5,929 nucleotides of DNA, taken from positions 1 through 5,929 of the forward strand of contig CAYFSC010000182.1 of the NCBI GenBank assembly GCA_964345695.1, given 5' to 3'. Shown one piece after another: positions 1 through 5,787 of this stretch. Each line of letters opens with the position of its first letter. Position 1 is the stretch's first letter. Made by a program: the position numbers and the translations under genes. The notes below the pieces were generated by a model that worked only from the letters and a program-made list of their open reading frames with translations, was not told where the DNA came from and did no database searches. Origin of the DNA: CAYFSC01 sp964345695. GTDB lineage: Bacteria; Bacteroidota; Rhodothermia; Rhodothermales; Salinibacteraceae.

Positions 1-10
1 GCAGAACATG

Positions 11-844
11 TCAGGCCGCAGACCGACGCGGCTTCTGGGCGACCACGAGCAGACCCGTTCCCGTTTCATTGGGGTGTGCCACGTCCGTCGCGTTCAGTAG
101 GAGGCCAAGGGGCAAGGCAACGAGGTAGTACAGGGGAAGCACGACGAGCGAGGCCCACGTTGCGCCCAGCATCTGCATCGGACGCTTGATGAGCCAGCGC
201 CAGGCCGTAGACCCGTACGGGCCGTACGTGTAGAGGCTCTTGACGGGCTCGAGCCCGGCATCGCGCAGCTTGGCTTCGAGCGCGTCGCGGTTGTACCCGT
301 CGCGCACGTGCTCCCCAATGAACCCTTCGTCGGCGTCGTCCTGCACGTCCGATCCGCCCTGGTCCGACGGCGTGTTGATCACGACGTGTCCGCCCGGAGC
401 CAGCACACGGGCGAAGTGGCGGAAGACCGTACGATCCTCCGCGATGTGCTCCATCACGTCAACCGACAGGATGAGGTCGAACGGACCGTCCGACTGCAGG
501 TGGGTCAGGTCGTCAATGGCCCAGGCAATTTGTGGGGCGACGGCTGTCTGATTCACAAAGTGGCGGGCGCGGTCCAGATAGTCCTGCTTGACGTCGACGG
601 CGCGCACCCGGGCATTCGGAAACTGCCGCGCCACGAAGTAGGCGTACTGTCCGAAGCCGGTTCCGGCGTCGAGCACGCGCACCGTCTCGTCGGACGGATA
701 TGTTCGCAACAGCCGCCGTACTTCGCGGCGCACGTACCAAGCGCGCAGAAAGAGCAGGTTCAGCATCCCGTAAAACAGCCGCTGCAGAACCGGGTGCCGG
801 CTCGCGAACTGGCCGAGACGATCTTTAATGGGGTCGTACTTCAC
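11..844 (-). CDS. Class I SAM-dependent methyltransferase with C-terminal membrane segment
   Basis: Predicted 277-residue methyltransferase using S-adenosylmethionine; the acceptor is unknown. The Rossmann-type motifs appear in order: motif I LDAGTGFGQYA (about 58-68), the acidic ribose-binding Asp at the end of strand 2 (RAVDV, D84), the motif DLILSVDVMEHI (123-134), and LAPGGHVVINTP (148-159). This is the Methyltransf_11/23 pattern. A hydrophobic stretch at about 228-250 (rich in Leu, Val, Tyr) could be one membrane helix or re-entrant anchor, and an amphipathic Arg-rich helix precedes the catalytic domain (about 34-47). Together these suggest a membrane-associated enzyme acting on a lipid or membrane-linked substrate, which is inference. 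The GTG at 844 is chosen as start because the product then begins VKYDPIKDRLG, a typical beginning for related proteins. A longer frame to 988 would translate a heptamer repeat and a palindrome. The only ribosome-binding hint is a weak purine run (848-858). It is transcribed away from the macro-domain gene. Confidence 0.88.
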   Translation of the reverse strand: MKYDPIKDRLGQFASRHPVLQRLFYGMLNLLFLRAWYVRREVRRLLRTYPSDETVRVLDAGTGFGQYAYFVARQFPNARVRAVDVKQDYLDRARHFVNQTAVAPQIAWAIDDLTHLQSDGPFDLILSVDVMEHIAEDRTVFRHFARVLAPGGHVVINTPSDQGGSDVQDDADEGFIGEHVRDGYNRDALEAKLRDAGLEPVKSLYTYGPYGSTAWRWLIKRPMQMLGATWASLVVLPLYYLVALPLGLLLNATDVAHPNETGTGLLVVAQKPRRSAA

Positions 845-853
845 GTTCTTCTC

Positions 854-881
854 GTTCCGAGTTTCAGGTTTCGCGTTCCGA
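854..881. repeat. Four-unit heptamer array (GTTCCGA/GTTTCAG type)
   Basis: Four consecutive seven-base units read, on the plus strand, GTTCCGA, GTTTCAG, GTTTCGC, GTTCCGA. All share GTT at positions 1-3 and C at position 5, and the first and last are identical. The array lies 10 bases upstream of the methyltransferase start, in its 5' leader. Short degenerate heptamer arrays of this kind occur between genes in several bacterial groups; I recall similar ones from memory only. A role in regulation is not shown. It helps decide the start of the neighbouring gene, since translated through it gives a low-complexity peptide. Confidence 0.6.
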
Positions 882-904
882 GGACGCTCGCCTCGGTCGA
901 CGGG

Positions 905-920
905 CGCACCGCGCGGTGCG
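905..920. promoter_or_regulatory. 16-bp perfect palindrome, possible operator
   Basis: CGCACCGC followed directly by GCGGTGCG is a perfect 16-base palindrome with no spacer. It lies in the divergent spacer between the methyltransferase (start 844) and the macro-domain gene (start 1019). A dimeric regulator could bind here and serve either gene. It is GC-only except for one A/T pair per arm, so chance formation in a GC-rich region is possible, and no regulator gene is in the window. Confidence 0.35.
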
Positions 921-929
921 TGTACCGAA

Positions 930-952
930 CATAACGCATGGGAAACGTTATG
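930..952. promoter_or_regulatory. Interrupted dyad CATAACG-N9-CGTTATG, possible operator
   Basis: Perfect 7-base inverted arms, CATAACG (930-936) and CGTTATG (946-952), are separated by 9 bases. The arm centres are 16 bases apart, roughly one and a half helical turns. The arms are AT-richer than the surroundings, which makes them stand out more than the GC palindrome 9 bases to the left. The site is 67 bases upstream of the chosen macro-domain start and 86 upstream of the methyltransferase start, where a shared control site would be expected. Two in-frame ATGs (938, 950) lie in it, so it would be coding if the macro-domain protein began that early; I consider that unlikely. Confidence 0.4.
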
Positions 953-1018
953 GAGAGGACCAACCTTGTTCCGCCGGGCTTTCTGCACGCGAATTCATGT
1001 GACGGACTGCGACCGACC

Positions 1019-1558
1019 ATGCACACGACTGTTGATGGCGTTACGATTGAGCTTACGAAAGGCGACATTGCTGCACAGGACGACGTGCAGGCAGTCGTCA
1101 ACGCGGCGAACGCCCGACTGCAGATAGGGGGCGGGGTGGCCGGGGCCATCCACCGGGCGGCCGGCCCAGGACTGGCGGAGGAAACGCGTCCTCTGGCGCC
1201 GATCGAGCCGGGCGAGGCCGTCATTACCAGCGGCCACAACCTGCCAAACGACTACGTGATCCACGTGCTCGGCCCGGTGTACGGCCGCGACGAACCGTCC
1301 GACGAACTCCTACGCACGGGCTACCAGAACGCCCTCGAACGGGCCGAGGACAATGACATCCAGCGCATCGCTTTCCCCGCCATTTCGACGGGTGCGTTCG
1401 GCTATCCGATGGATCCGGCGGCCCGCATCGCACTCCGCACGATGGTAGACACAGCTCCGTCGCTCGCGTCGGTCGAGCACATCCGGTTCGTGCTGTACGA
1501 CCGGCAGGCCCTGCGCGTGCATCAGGATGTGCTGGAAGAGCTTGTGTCAGAGGTATAG
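1019..1558 (+). CDS. Macro-domain (ADP-ribose-binding) protein
   Basis: Stand-alone macro domain of 179 residues, close to the usual size of single-domain bacterial members. Such proteins bind ADP-ribose or O-acetyl-ADP-ribose in the cytoplasm, and many hydrolyse ADP-ribose adducts. Visible motifs: GDI (15-17), VVNAAN (26-31), the first phosphate loop GGGVAGAIHRAAG (37-49), the strand YVIHVLGPVYG (79-89) and the second phosphate loop AISTGAFGYP (121-130). The first loop has Ala41 where MacroD/YmdB-type enzymes have the catalytic Asp (GGGVDGAIH). This, and the C-terminal FVLYDRQA segment, look more like archaeal Af1521 than MacroD. ATG 1019 is chosen because the domain begins at once after it; upstream ATGs at 938 and 950 would add 23-27 unrelated residues. 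No clear Shine-Dalgarno is present. The composition is strongly acidic, with one lysine. It is divergent from the methyltransferase and convergent with the acetyltransferase, with no NAD-metabolism or sirtuin partner in view. Confidence 0.92.
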   Translation: MHTTVDGVTIELTKGDIAAQDDVQAVVNAANARLQIGGGVAGAIHRAAGPGLAEETRPLAPIEPGEAVITSGHNLPNDYVIHVLGPVYGRDEPSDELLRTGYQNALERAEDNDIQRIAFPAISTGAFGYPMDPAARIALRTMVDTAPSLASVEHIRFVLYDRQALRVHQDVLEELVSEV

Positions 1559-1603
1559 GCTCCAGAGGCACAGGCGTTCTGGAAGCACGGGCGCGGAGGC
1601 CGA

Positions 1604-1624
1604 GGCCCTGCCGGAGCAGAGGCC
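1604..1624 (+). terminator. GC-rich hairpin after the macro-domain gene
   Basis: GGCC-CTGC (1604-1611), loop CGGA (1612-1615) and GCAG-A-GGCC (1616-1624) form an 8-bp stem with one bulged A (1620), 46 bases after the macro-domain stop. It has the place and shape of a terminator between convergent genes. No T-run follows on either strand, so it may be a weak terminator, an RNA 3'-end stabiliser or chance in GC-rich DNA. Confidence 0.3.
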
Positions 1625-1715
1625 ACGATGCCGGTCAGCGCCCGGAGCCTTCTCGGCCTCAGCAGCTTCTTTCCCACTGTTCTCGCTTGCCGATACACCC
1701 GGACGGCGCCCGGTC

Positions 1716-1734
1716 GGTCCGCGTCAGGCGGACC
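1716..1734 (-). other. 7-bp hairpin over the acetyltransferase stop codon
   Basis: GGTCCGC (1716-1722) and GCGGACC (1728-1734) are perfect inverted arms around a 5-base loop that contains part of the TGA stop of the GNAT gene (1724-1726). It would fold at the very 3' end of that mRNA. No T-run follows on the minus strand. A 3'-end stabilising or weak terminating hairpin is possible. Confidence 0.25.
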
Positions 1735-2173
1735 TCTCGTCGTCGTGGCGCACCATCTCGACGTGCGGAATCCCGGCCTCCTCGAACCGGCGCCCCGTGG
1801 AGACAAACCCGAGCGCCGCGTACCAGTCTTTCAGGTGCGCCTGCGCGTGGATGAGAAAGGTCTCGAACCCAGCGCTGCGCGCGTCCTCCACGACCGTCTC
1901 AACCAATCGACGCCCGTAGCCTTCGCCACGGTGCTTCGGCAGCACGGCGAAGCGTTCGAGCTTGGCCACCACCTCCTCATCGTGCAGAACCGCACGCCAG
2001 CGCGCCGTCGCGACCGGTTCGTCCCCGATCCACCCAACGACGTGGCGGCTCGTCGCGTCCTGTCCGTCCCACTCTTCCTCGGGGGAACACGTCTGCTCCT
2101 CGATGAAGACTCGCTCGCGGATGGCGCGCGCGGCCTGCCAGTCGTCGTCGGTCGTAACGGGACGGATTTGCAT
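1724..2173 (-). CDS. GNAT family N-acetyltransferase (YjcF/ElaA-like)
   Basis: Predicted cytoplasmic acetyl-CoA-dependent N-acetyltransferase of 149 residues, a normal length for the family; the acceptor is unknown. The N-terminal part has RAIRERVFIEEQ (17-27) followed by acidic PEEEWD (31-36), the hallmark of the YjcF/ElaA subgroup. Next come VATARWR (54-60), strand 4 with LERFAVLPKHRGEGYGRRL (72-90), whose R-G-E-G-Y-G (82-87) binds the acetyl-CoA pyrophosphate, the segment LIHAQAHLKDWYAALGF (107-123), and the C-terminal EEAGIPHVEM (131-140) typical of YjcF-like proteins. The ATG at 2173 is chosen because the domain starts there (MQIRPVT) and an AGGA lies 8 bases upstream; the frame stays open to 2245 but adds only unrelated residues. 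It converges on the macro-domain gene and diverges from the receptor. Confidence is high for the family, low for the substrate. Confidence 0.92.
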   Translation of the reverse strand: MQIRPVTTDDDWQAARAIRERVFIEEQTCSPEEEWDGQDATSRHVVGWIGDEPVATARWRAVLHDEEVVAKLERFAVLPKHRGEGYGRRLVETVVEDARSAGFETFLIHAQAHLKDWYAALGFVSTGRRFEEAGIPHVEMVRHDDERSA

Positions 2174-2181
2174 GTCGAAAT

Positions 2182-2185
2182 TCCT
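2182..2185 (-). promoter_or_regulatory. Shine-Dalgarno AGGA that decides the GNAT start
   Basis: On the minus strand AGGA lies 8 bases before the ATG at 2173. It is the clearest ribosome-binding site in the window and supports the 149-residue form over the longer frame that begins at 2245. Confidence 0.55.
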
Positions 2186-2271
2186 GCGAGGAGGCAAAGC
2201 ACGAAACGGTGTGTTGCACGCCGAACGGGGGAGGGACTGTGCCACCGACCGACCGTCTTTCCAAAAGCTTC

Positions 2272-2321
2272 GTAGACATCATCCCGTCTATCTGGAATCA
2301 GTCTAAATTAAGTGCTATTGT
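2272..2321 (+). promoter_or_regulatory. AT-rich patch with TAGAC/GTCTA half-sites, probable receptor promoter region
   Basis: This is the most AT-rich stretch of the window, 69-118 bases before the receptor start. It holds TAGAC (2273-2277) and GTCTA (2286-2290) as an inverted pair with an 8-base gap, and a second direct GTCTA (2301-2305). TAAATTA (2304-2310) and TATTGT (2316-2321) could each act as a -10-like element, but no convincing -35 or Bacteroidota-type -33 TTTG is correctly spaced. No recognisable Fur box is present. The spacer is divergent, so the GNAT gene could also start here. The assignment rests on position and composition. Confidence 0.3.
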
Positions 2322-2389
2322 GGAGTCCGCTGCCGTCGGATGAACGACGGAAGCGCCCGCAATCGAACTTCTGAACGGCGATCCTCACC

Positions 2390-4960
2390 ATGCTTTTTCC
2401 GTCTCTTCGTTCCCTTTTGGCCCCGGCCCTGCTGATGCTTTTCGGCGGGGGCATCCTGTTCGGCTCCGCTCACGCCCAATCGCCAAACTCTGGCACCGTC
2501 GAGGGGTCCATCGTGCAGAAACCCGGCGGGAGTCCGCTCGCAGGGGCCAATGTGCGTCTCGCCGAGACGAATCGCGGGACAGCGACGCGTTCCGACGGCA
2601 CGTTTCGCCTGCAATTGGCGCCCGGCACGTACACGCTCATCGCGAGCGCCGTCGGCTTCGAGAGCGCCCGGCAGTCCGTTGCCGTGCGCGCCGGAGAGAC
2701 AACCGCCGTCACATTCCGCCTGCTGGAGCAGCCCATCGAAATCAGTGAGATCGTGGTGGAGCGCGTAATGATGACAGGGGGCCAGCGCGGACTCGACGAG
2801 ATCCCCGGATCGGCCCACTACATCAGTCCGGCGGAGATGGAGACGTTCAGCTACAACGACCCACATCGCGTGCTGCAGCAGGTGCCCGGCGTCTACATCC
2901 AGGAAGAGGACGGCTACGGATTGCGGCCCAACATTGGGCTGCGCGGCACCGGCGTGGAGCGCAGTTCGAAGATCACGATCATGGAGGACGGGGTGCTGGC
3001 AGCCCCGGCCCCGTACGCTGCTCCCTCCGCGTATTACTTCCCAACAGTGGGGCGCATGCAGGCGGTGGAGGTCCGCAAGGGCTCCAGCCAGATCAAATAC
3101 GGGCCCTACACGACCGGCGGCGCAATCAACTTTGTGTCCTCCCAGATTCCCAATGAGTTCTCGGGACGCGTCAACGTGCTCGCCGGCTCCGACCAGGAGC
3201 GCACGGTCCACGCGCGGGTCGGCGATGCGTACGACAACGTGGGCTTTCTCGCCGAGACATACCAGGCCCGCACCGAGGGCTTCAAGGACATCACCGGATT
3301 CAACAACGCCGATGCGGGACTTGACTTCAACACGGGCTTCGACAAGCAGGACTATCTGGCCAAACTCCGCCTGAACACCGACGACGATGCGGCCGTCTAC
3401 CAAGCGCTCACAATCAAGGCCAGCCACACCGAGGAAACGTCGAACGAGACTTACCTCGGCCTGACGGATGCCGACTTCGAGCGCGCCCCGTTTGCGCGCT
3501 ACGCCGGGTCGCAGGAGGACGTGATGAACACCGAGCACCAGCAGATCCAGGCCCGGCACTTCATCCGGCCCGCCGAGTGGCTCGACGTCACGACGACGGC
3601 CTACCACAATGCCTTCCAGCGCAACTGGTTCAAGCTCGACGACGTGCGCGACGGCAGGGTGGACGACCCGATTCGCGACGAAAACGGCACCGTCGTTGGC
3701 ATGGAGGACACAGACGTGGGCATCAGCACGATGCTGGAGAACCCGGAGCGGTGGGCGGAGGAACTTGCCATCGTGAAGGGCCAGGCCAGTGCCGACGGCC
3801 GCCTGGAGGTCAAAAACAACAACCGCGAGTACTTCTCGCAGGGCGTGCAAACAGCAGTTGGCCTGACGTTCGACGGATCGCGCAGGACGCATGAACTGGA
3901 GCTCGGCCTTCGGCTCCATCAGGACGAAATCGACCGCTTCCAGTGGGTAAACGACTTCCGGATGGCGGACGGCGGCGCGATGGAACTCGTGACCGAGCGG
4001 GAGCCGGGAACGGAAAGCAACCGCGTCACCTCGGCGACGGCCGTGGCGTCCTACGCCCAGTACACGCTCACCGCCGGCGCGTGGACCGTAACGCCGGGCC
4101 TGCGCGTCGAGCACATCGACCTCGAGCGCGTGGAATATCCCACCGACAGCCCGGCCGGACGTGCCCGCACCACCGCCCCGAGCGCCTCGCGAGAGAACAC
4201 GGTCGACGTTGTGATCCCAGGGGTGGGAGTCGACTACCGGTGGAGCGAGTCCCTCAGCACGTTTGCGGGTGTGCATAAGGGCTTCGCACCTCCGGGCTCC
4301 GATCCCGATACCGACCCAGAGAGCAGCATCAACTATGAACTCGGCACGCGCTACCGCACCGAGGCCGCTCGCGTGCAGGGCGTCGCGTTTTGGAACGACT
4401 ACAGCAACCTGCTTGGCCGCGAGCTGCAAGCAGCCGGCGATCAGCAGTCGGGCAACCTGTTTAACGGCGGCGAAGCGCGGGTCTACGGTCTCGAAGTCTC
4501 CGCTCAGTACGACGCAGGCATGTGGGCCGAAACATCGTTCTCCCTCCCCATCGAGCTGTCGTACACGCTCACCCAAGCCGAATTTCAGTCCACCTTCGAC
4601 AGCGATTTCGGTGCGTGGGGCACGGTGGAAGACGGCGATGAACTGCCGTACCTGCCGGAGCACCAGCTGGCCGTCGGCATCGGCATCGGCAACCTCTCGG
4701 GAGTGGGCGTGCACCTGAACGGCCGCTACGTCGACGCGATGCGCACCGTGGCCGGGCAGGGCGACCTCGTCGACGACGCCAGCATCGACGGCCACTTTGT
4801 GCTCGATGTGGCGGCCGACTACGCGGTGTCGCCGTACGCCACGATCTTCGCCAGCGTGAGGAACCTGGCGGACAATACGTACGCCGTCGCGCGCCGTCCG
4901 GCCGGTCTTCGTCCCGGCATGCCCCGCGTCGCTCAACTCGGCGTGAAGGTGTCGTTTTAG
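2390..4960 (+). CDS. fecA: FecA-like TonB-dependent outer-membrane receptor
   Basis: Outer-membrane receptor of 856 residues that imports a ligand, probably a ferric chelate, using TonB-ExbBD energy. Domains in order: a signal peptide (1-29, hydrophobic core, cleavage after AHA); a carboxypeptidase-regulatory-like beta domain (about 34-112); a TonB-box-like ISEIVVE (118-124); a plug (about 136-252); and a 22-strand barrel to the end, finishing in VSF with the terminal Phe expected for outer-membrane insertion. FecA-type signatures include EDGYGLRPNIGLRG (173-186), ITIMEDGVLAAPAPYAAPSA (195-214), VEVRKGSSQIKYGPYTTGGA (226-245), SNETYLGLTDADF (351-363), FNGGEARVYGLE (691-702) and DGDELPYLPEHQL (748-760). 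Ferric citrate is plausible, but FecA-like receptors vary in ligand. Unlike E. coli FecA it lacks an N-terminal STN signalling domain, and no FecI/FecR pair is beside it. ATG 2390 is set by the signal peptide; no Shine-Dalgarno is visible. Its 856 codons contain no TTA, CTA or TCA, giving a long false antisense frame. Confidence 0.95.
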   Translation: MLFPSLRSLLAPALLMLFGGGILFGSAHAQSPNSGTVEGSIVQKPGGSPLAGANVRLAETNRGTATRSDGTFRLQLAPGTYTLIASAVGFESARQSVAVRAGETTAVTFRLLEQPIEISEIVVERVMMTGGQRGLDEIPGSAHYISPAEMETFSYNDPHRVLQQVPGVYIQEEDGYGLRPNIGLRGTGVERSSKITIMEDGVLAAPAPYAAPSAYYFPTVGRMQAVEVRKGSSQIKYGPYTTGGAINFVSSQIPNEFSGRVNVLAGSDQERTVHARVGDAYDNVGFLAETYQARTEGFKDITGFNNADAGLDFNTGFDKQDYLAKLRLNTDDDAAVYQALTIKASHTEETSNETYLGLTDADFERAPFARYAGSQEDVMNTEHQQIQARHFIRPAEWLDVTTTAYHNAFQRNWFKLDDVRDGRVDDPIRDENGTVVGMEDTDVGISTMLENPERWAEELAIVKGQASADGRLEVKNNNREYFSQGVQTAVGLTFDGSRRTHELELGLRLHQDEIDRFQWVNDFRMADGGAMELVTEREPGTESNRVTSATAVASYAQYTLTAGAWTVTPGLRVEHIDLERVEYPTDSPAGRARTTAPSASRENTVDVVIPGVGVDYRWSESLSTFAGVHKGFAPPGSDPDTDPESSINYELGTRYRTEAARVQGVAFWNDYSNLLGRELQAAGDQQSGNLFNGGEARVYGLEVSAQYDAGMWAETSFSLPIELSYTLTQAEFQSTFDSDFGAWGTVEDGDELPYLPEHQLAVGIGIGNLSGVGVHLNGRYVDAMRTVAGQGDLVDDASIDGHFVLDVAADYAVSPYATIFASVRNLADNTYAVARRPAGLRPGMPRVAQLGVKVSF

Positions 4961-5037
4961 CCCGCACTTCTCACGAGAGGCGTCGCGAGGTGTGCGTGAC
5001 GGACACGGCCGGTGAGCCCCTGGTGAGCGAATCATTC

Positions 5038-5069
5038 CGCGGGCGTCGTCTTTCGAGACGGCGCCCGCG
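5038..5069 (+). terminator. 14-bp hairpin terminator after the receptor gene
   Basis: Arms 5038-5051 and 5056-5069 pair over 14 bp with a single T-G wobble (5046-5061), closed by the four-base loop TTCG (5052-5055). The hairpin starts 77 bases after the receptor stop and is followed by a short T-rich tail TTCTGTATT (5070-5078). This fits an intrinsic terminator for the receptor mRNA and implies that the downstream HD gene has its own promoter in the 58 bases between 5070 and 5127. Confidence 0.8.
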
Positions 5070-5127
5070 TTCTGTATTCCTGGACGCGGTTTCTCGCTCA
5101 TTTGTTGGTTCCAACCCCTCTGCCGTC

Positions 5128-5787
5128 ATGGACCTGGCCGACTGGACGTCGCGCTTCGCCGACTTTCTGGACGCGCAAATGGCCGATGCCGATGCGGCCC
5201 ACGACCGGGCGCACGTCGAGCGGGTTGTGACGACGGCCACGCGACTGGCCCGGGAAACCGGTGCCGAGGCCGCCGTCGTCGTTCCGGCCGCGTGGCTGCA
5301 CGACTGCGTCGTCGTGCCGAAAGACGATCCGGGGCGGGAGGCCGCGTCCAGCCGCGCGGCCGAGGCGGCCGGGCAGTTTCTCGCAGATGCGGGCTATCCG
5401 ACCGAGCACATTCCCGGAATCCGCCACGCCATCGAGGCGCACAGCTACTCGGCGGGCATTTCGCCGGAGACGCGGGAAGCAAAAGTCGTGCAGGACGCAG
5501 ACCGGCTCGATGCGCTCGGCGCCATTGGCATTGCGCGGTGCTTCATGGTCGGCGGTGCGTTGGACCGGCCCCTCTATGATCCGGACGATCCCTTCTGCGA
5601 CGAGCGCCCGCCCGACGATTCCACGTATACGATCGACCACTTCTACGAGAAGCTTCTCGGCCTTCCCAATACGATGCAGACGGAGGCCGGCCGCGCCGAG
5701 GCCGAGCGCCGCGCCGCCTTCATGCGCACCTACCTCGACCGGCTGCGGGGGGAGATTTCGGGAGACGCGTTGTACGTTGAGGGGTGA
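5128..5787 (+). CDS. yedJ: HD-domain metal-dependent phosphohydrolase (YedJ family)
   Basis: Predicted cytoplasmic metal-dependent phosphohydrolase of 219 residues, close to E. coli YedJ (about 230 residues, from memory); its natural substrate is not established. The HD-superfamily ligand pattern H...HD...D is complete: H29 in HDRAHVERV (25-33), H58-D59 in AAWLHDC (54-60), and D123 in VVQDADRLDALGAIGIAR (120-137). A further conserved His is in AIEAHSYSAG (101-110). The C-terminal part also follows YedJ: GGALDRPLYDPDDPF (142-156), then DHFYEKLLGLPNTMQTEAGR (170-189). ATG 5128 is chosen because the domain starts soon after it; the frame is open back to GTG 4990, but that would translate the terminator hairpin. 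No Shine-Dalgarno is seen. The protein is acid-rich with three lysines. It follows the receptor on the same strand but is separated by the terminator, so a functional link is not implied. Confidence 0.93.
   Translation: MDLADWTSRFADFLDAQMADADAAHDRAHVERVVTTATRLARETGAEAAVVVPAAWLHDCVVVPKDDPGREAASSRAAEAAGQFLADAGYPTEHIPGIRHAIEAHSYSAGISPETREAKVVQDADRLDALGAIGIARCFMVGGALDRPLYDPDDPFCDERPPDDSTYTIDHFYEKLLGLPNTMQTEAGRAEAERRAAFMRTYLDRLRGEISGDALYVEG

Noticed and set aside
308..934. 208-codon plus-strand frame opposite the methyltransferase
   Set aside because: In-register antisense shadow; the minus strand holds all four SAM-methyltransferase motifs.
845..988. 48-residue N-terminal extension of the methyltransferase
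   Set aside because: It would translate the heptamer repeat and the palindrome into low-complexity sequence, and would overlap the upstream region of the divergent gene; the GTG at 844 gives a typical family start.
1596..1660. 9-base inverted repeat (1596-1604 and 1652-1660) after the macro-domain gene
   Set aside because: The 47-base loop is too long for a terminator, and the left arm competes with the more compact hairpin at 1604-1624.
1628..2275. 215-codon plus-strand frame opposite the GNAT gene
   Set aside because: In-register antisense shadow; the minus strand encodes a full GNAT domain with an acetyl-CoA loop and an AGGA site.
2272..2330. Fur box or Bacteroidota -33/-7 promoter before the receptor
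   Set aside because: No stretch matches a Fur palindrome, and TAnnTTTG with a spaced TTTG is not present; only an AT-rich patch and short half-sites can be supported.
5011..5029. Direct repeat GGTGAGC x2 after the receptor stop
   Set aside because: Two 7-base copies in GC-rich spacer with no further units or symmetry; chance is sufficient.
2315..5101. Very long minus-strand open frame (928 codons) opposite the receptor, as a possible novel gene
   Set aside because: Its codons are exactly in register with the receptor codons and it stays open because the receptor avoids TTA, CTA and TCA. The translation shows no domain I recognise, and the opposite strand has a complete receptor with signal peptide, plug and barrel.
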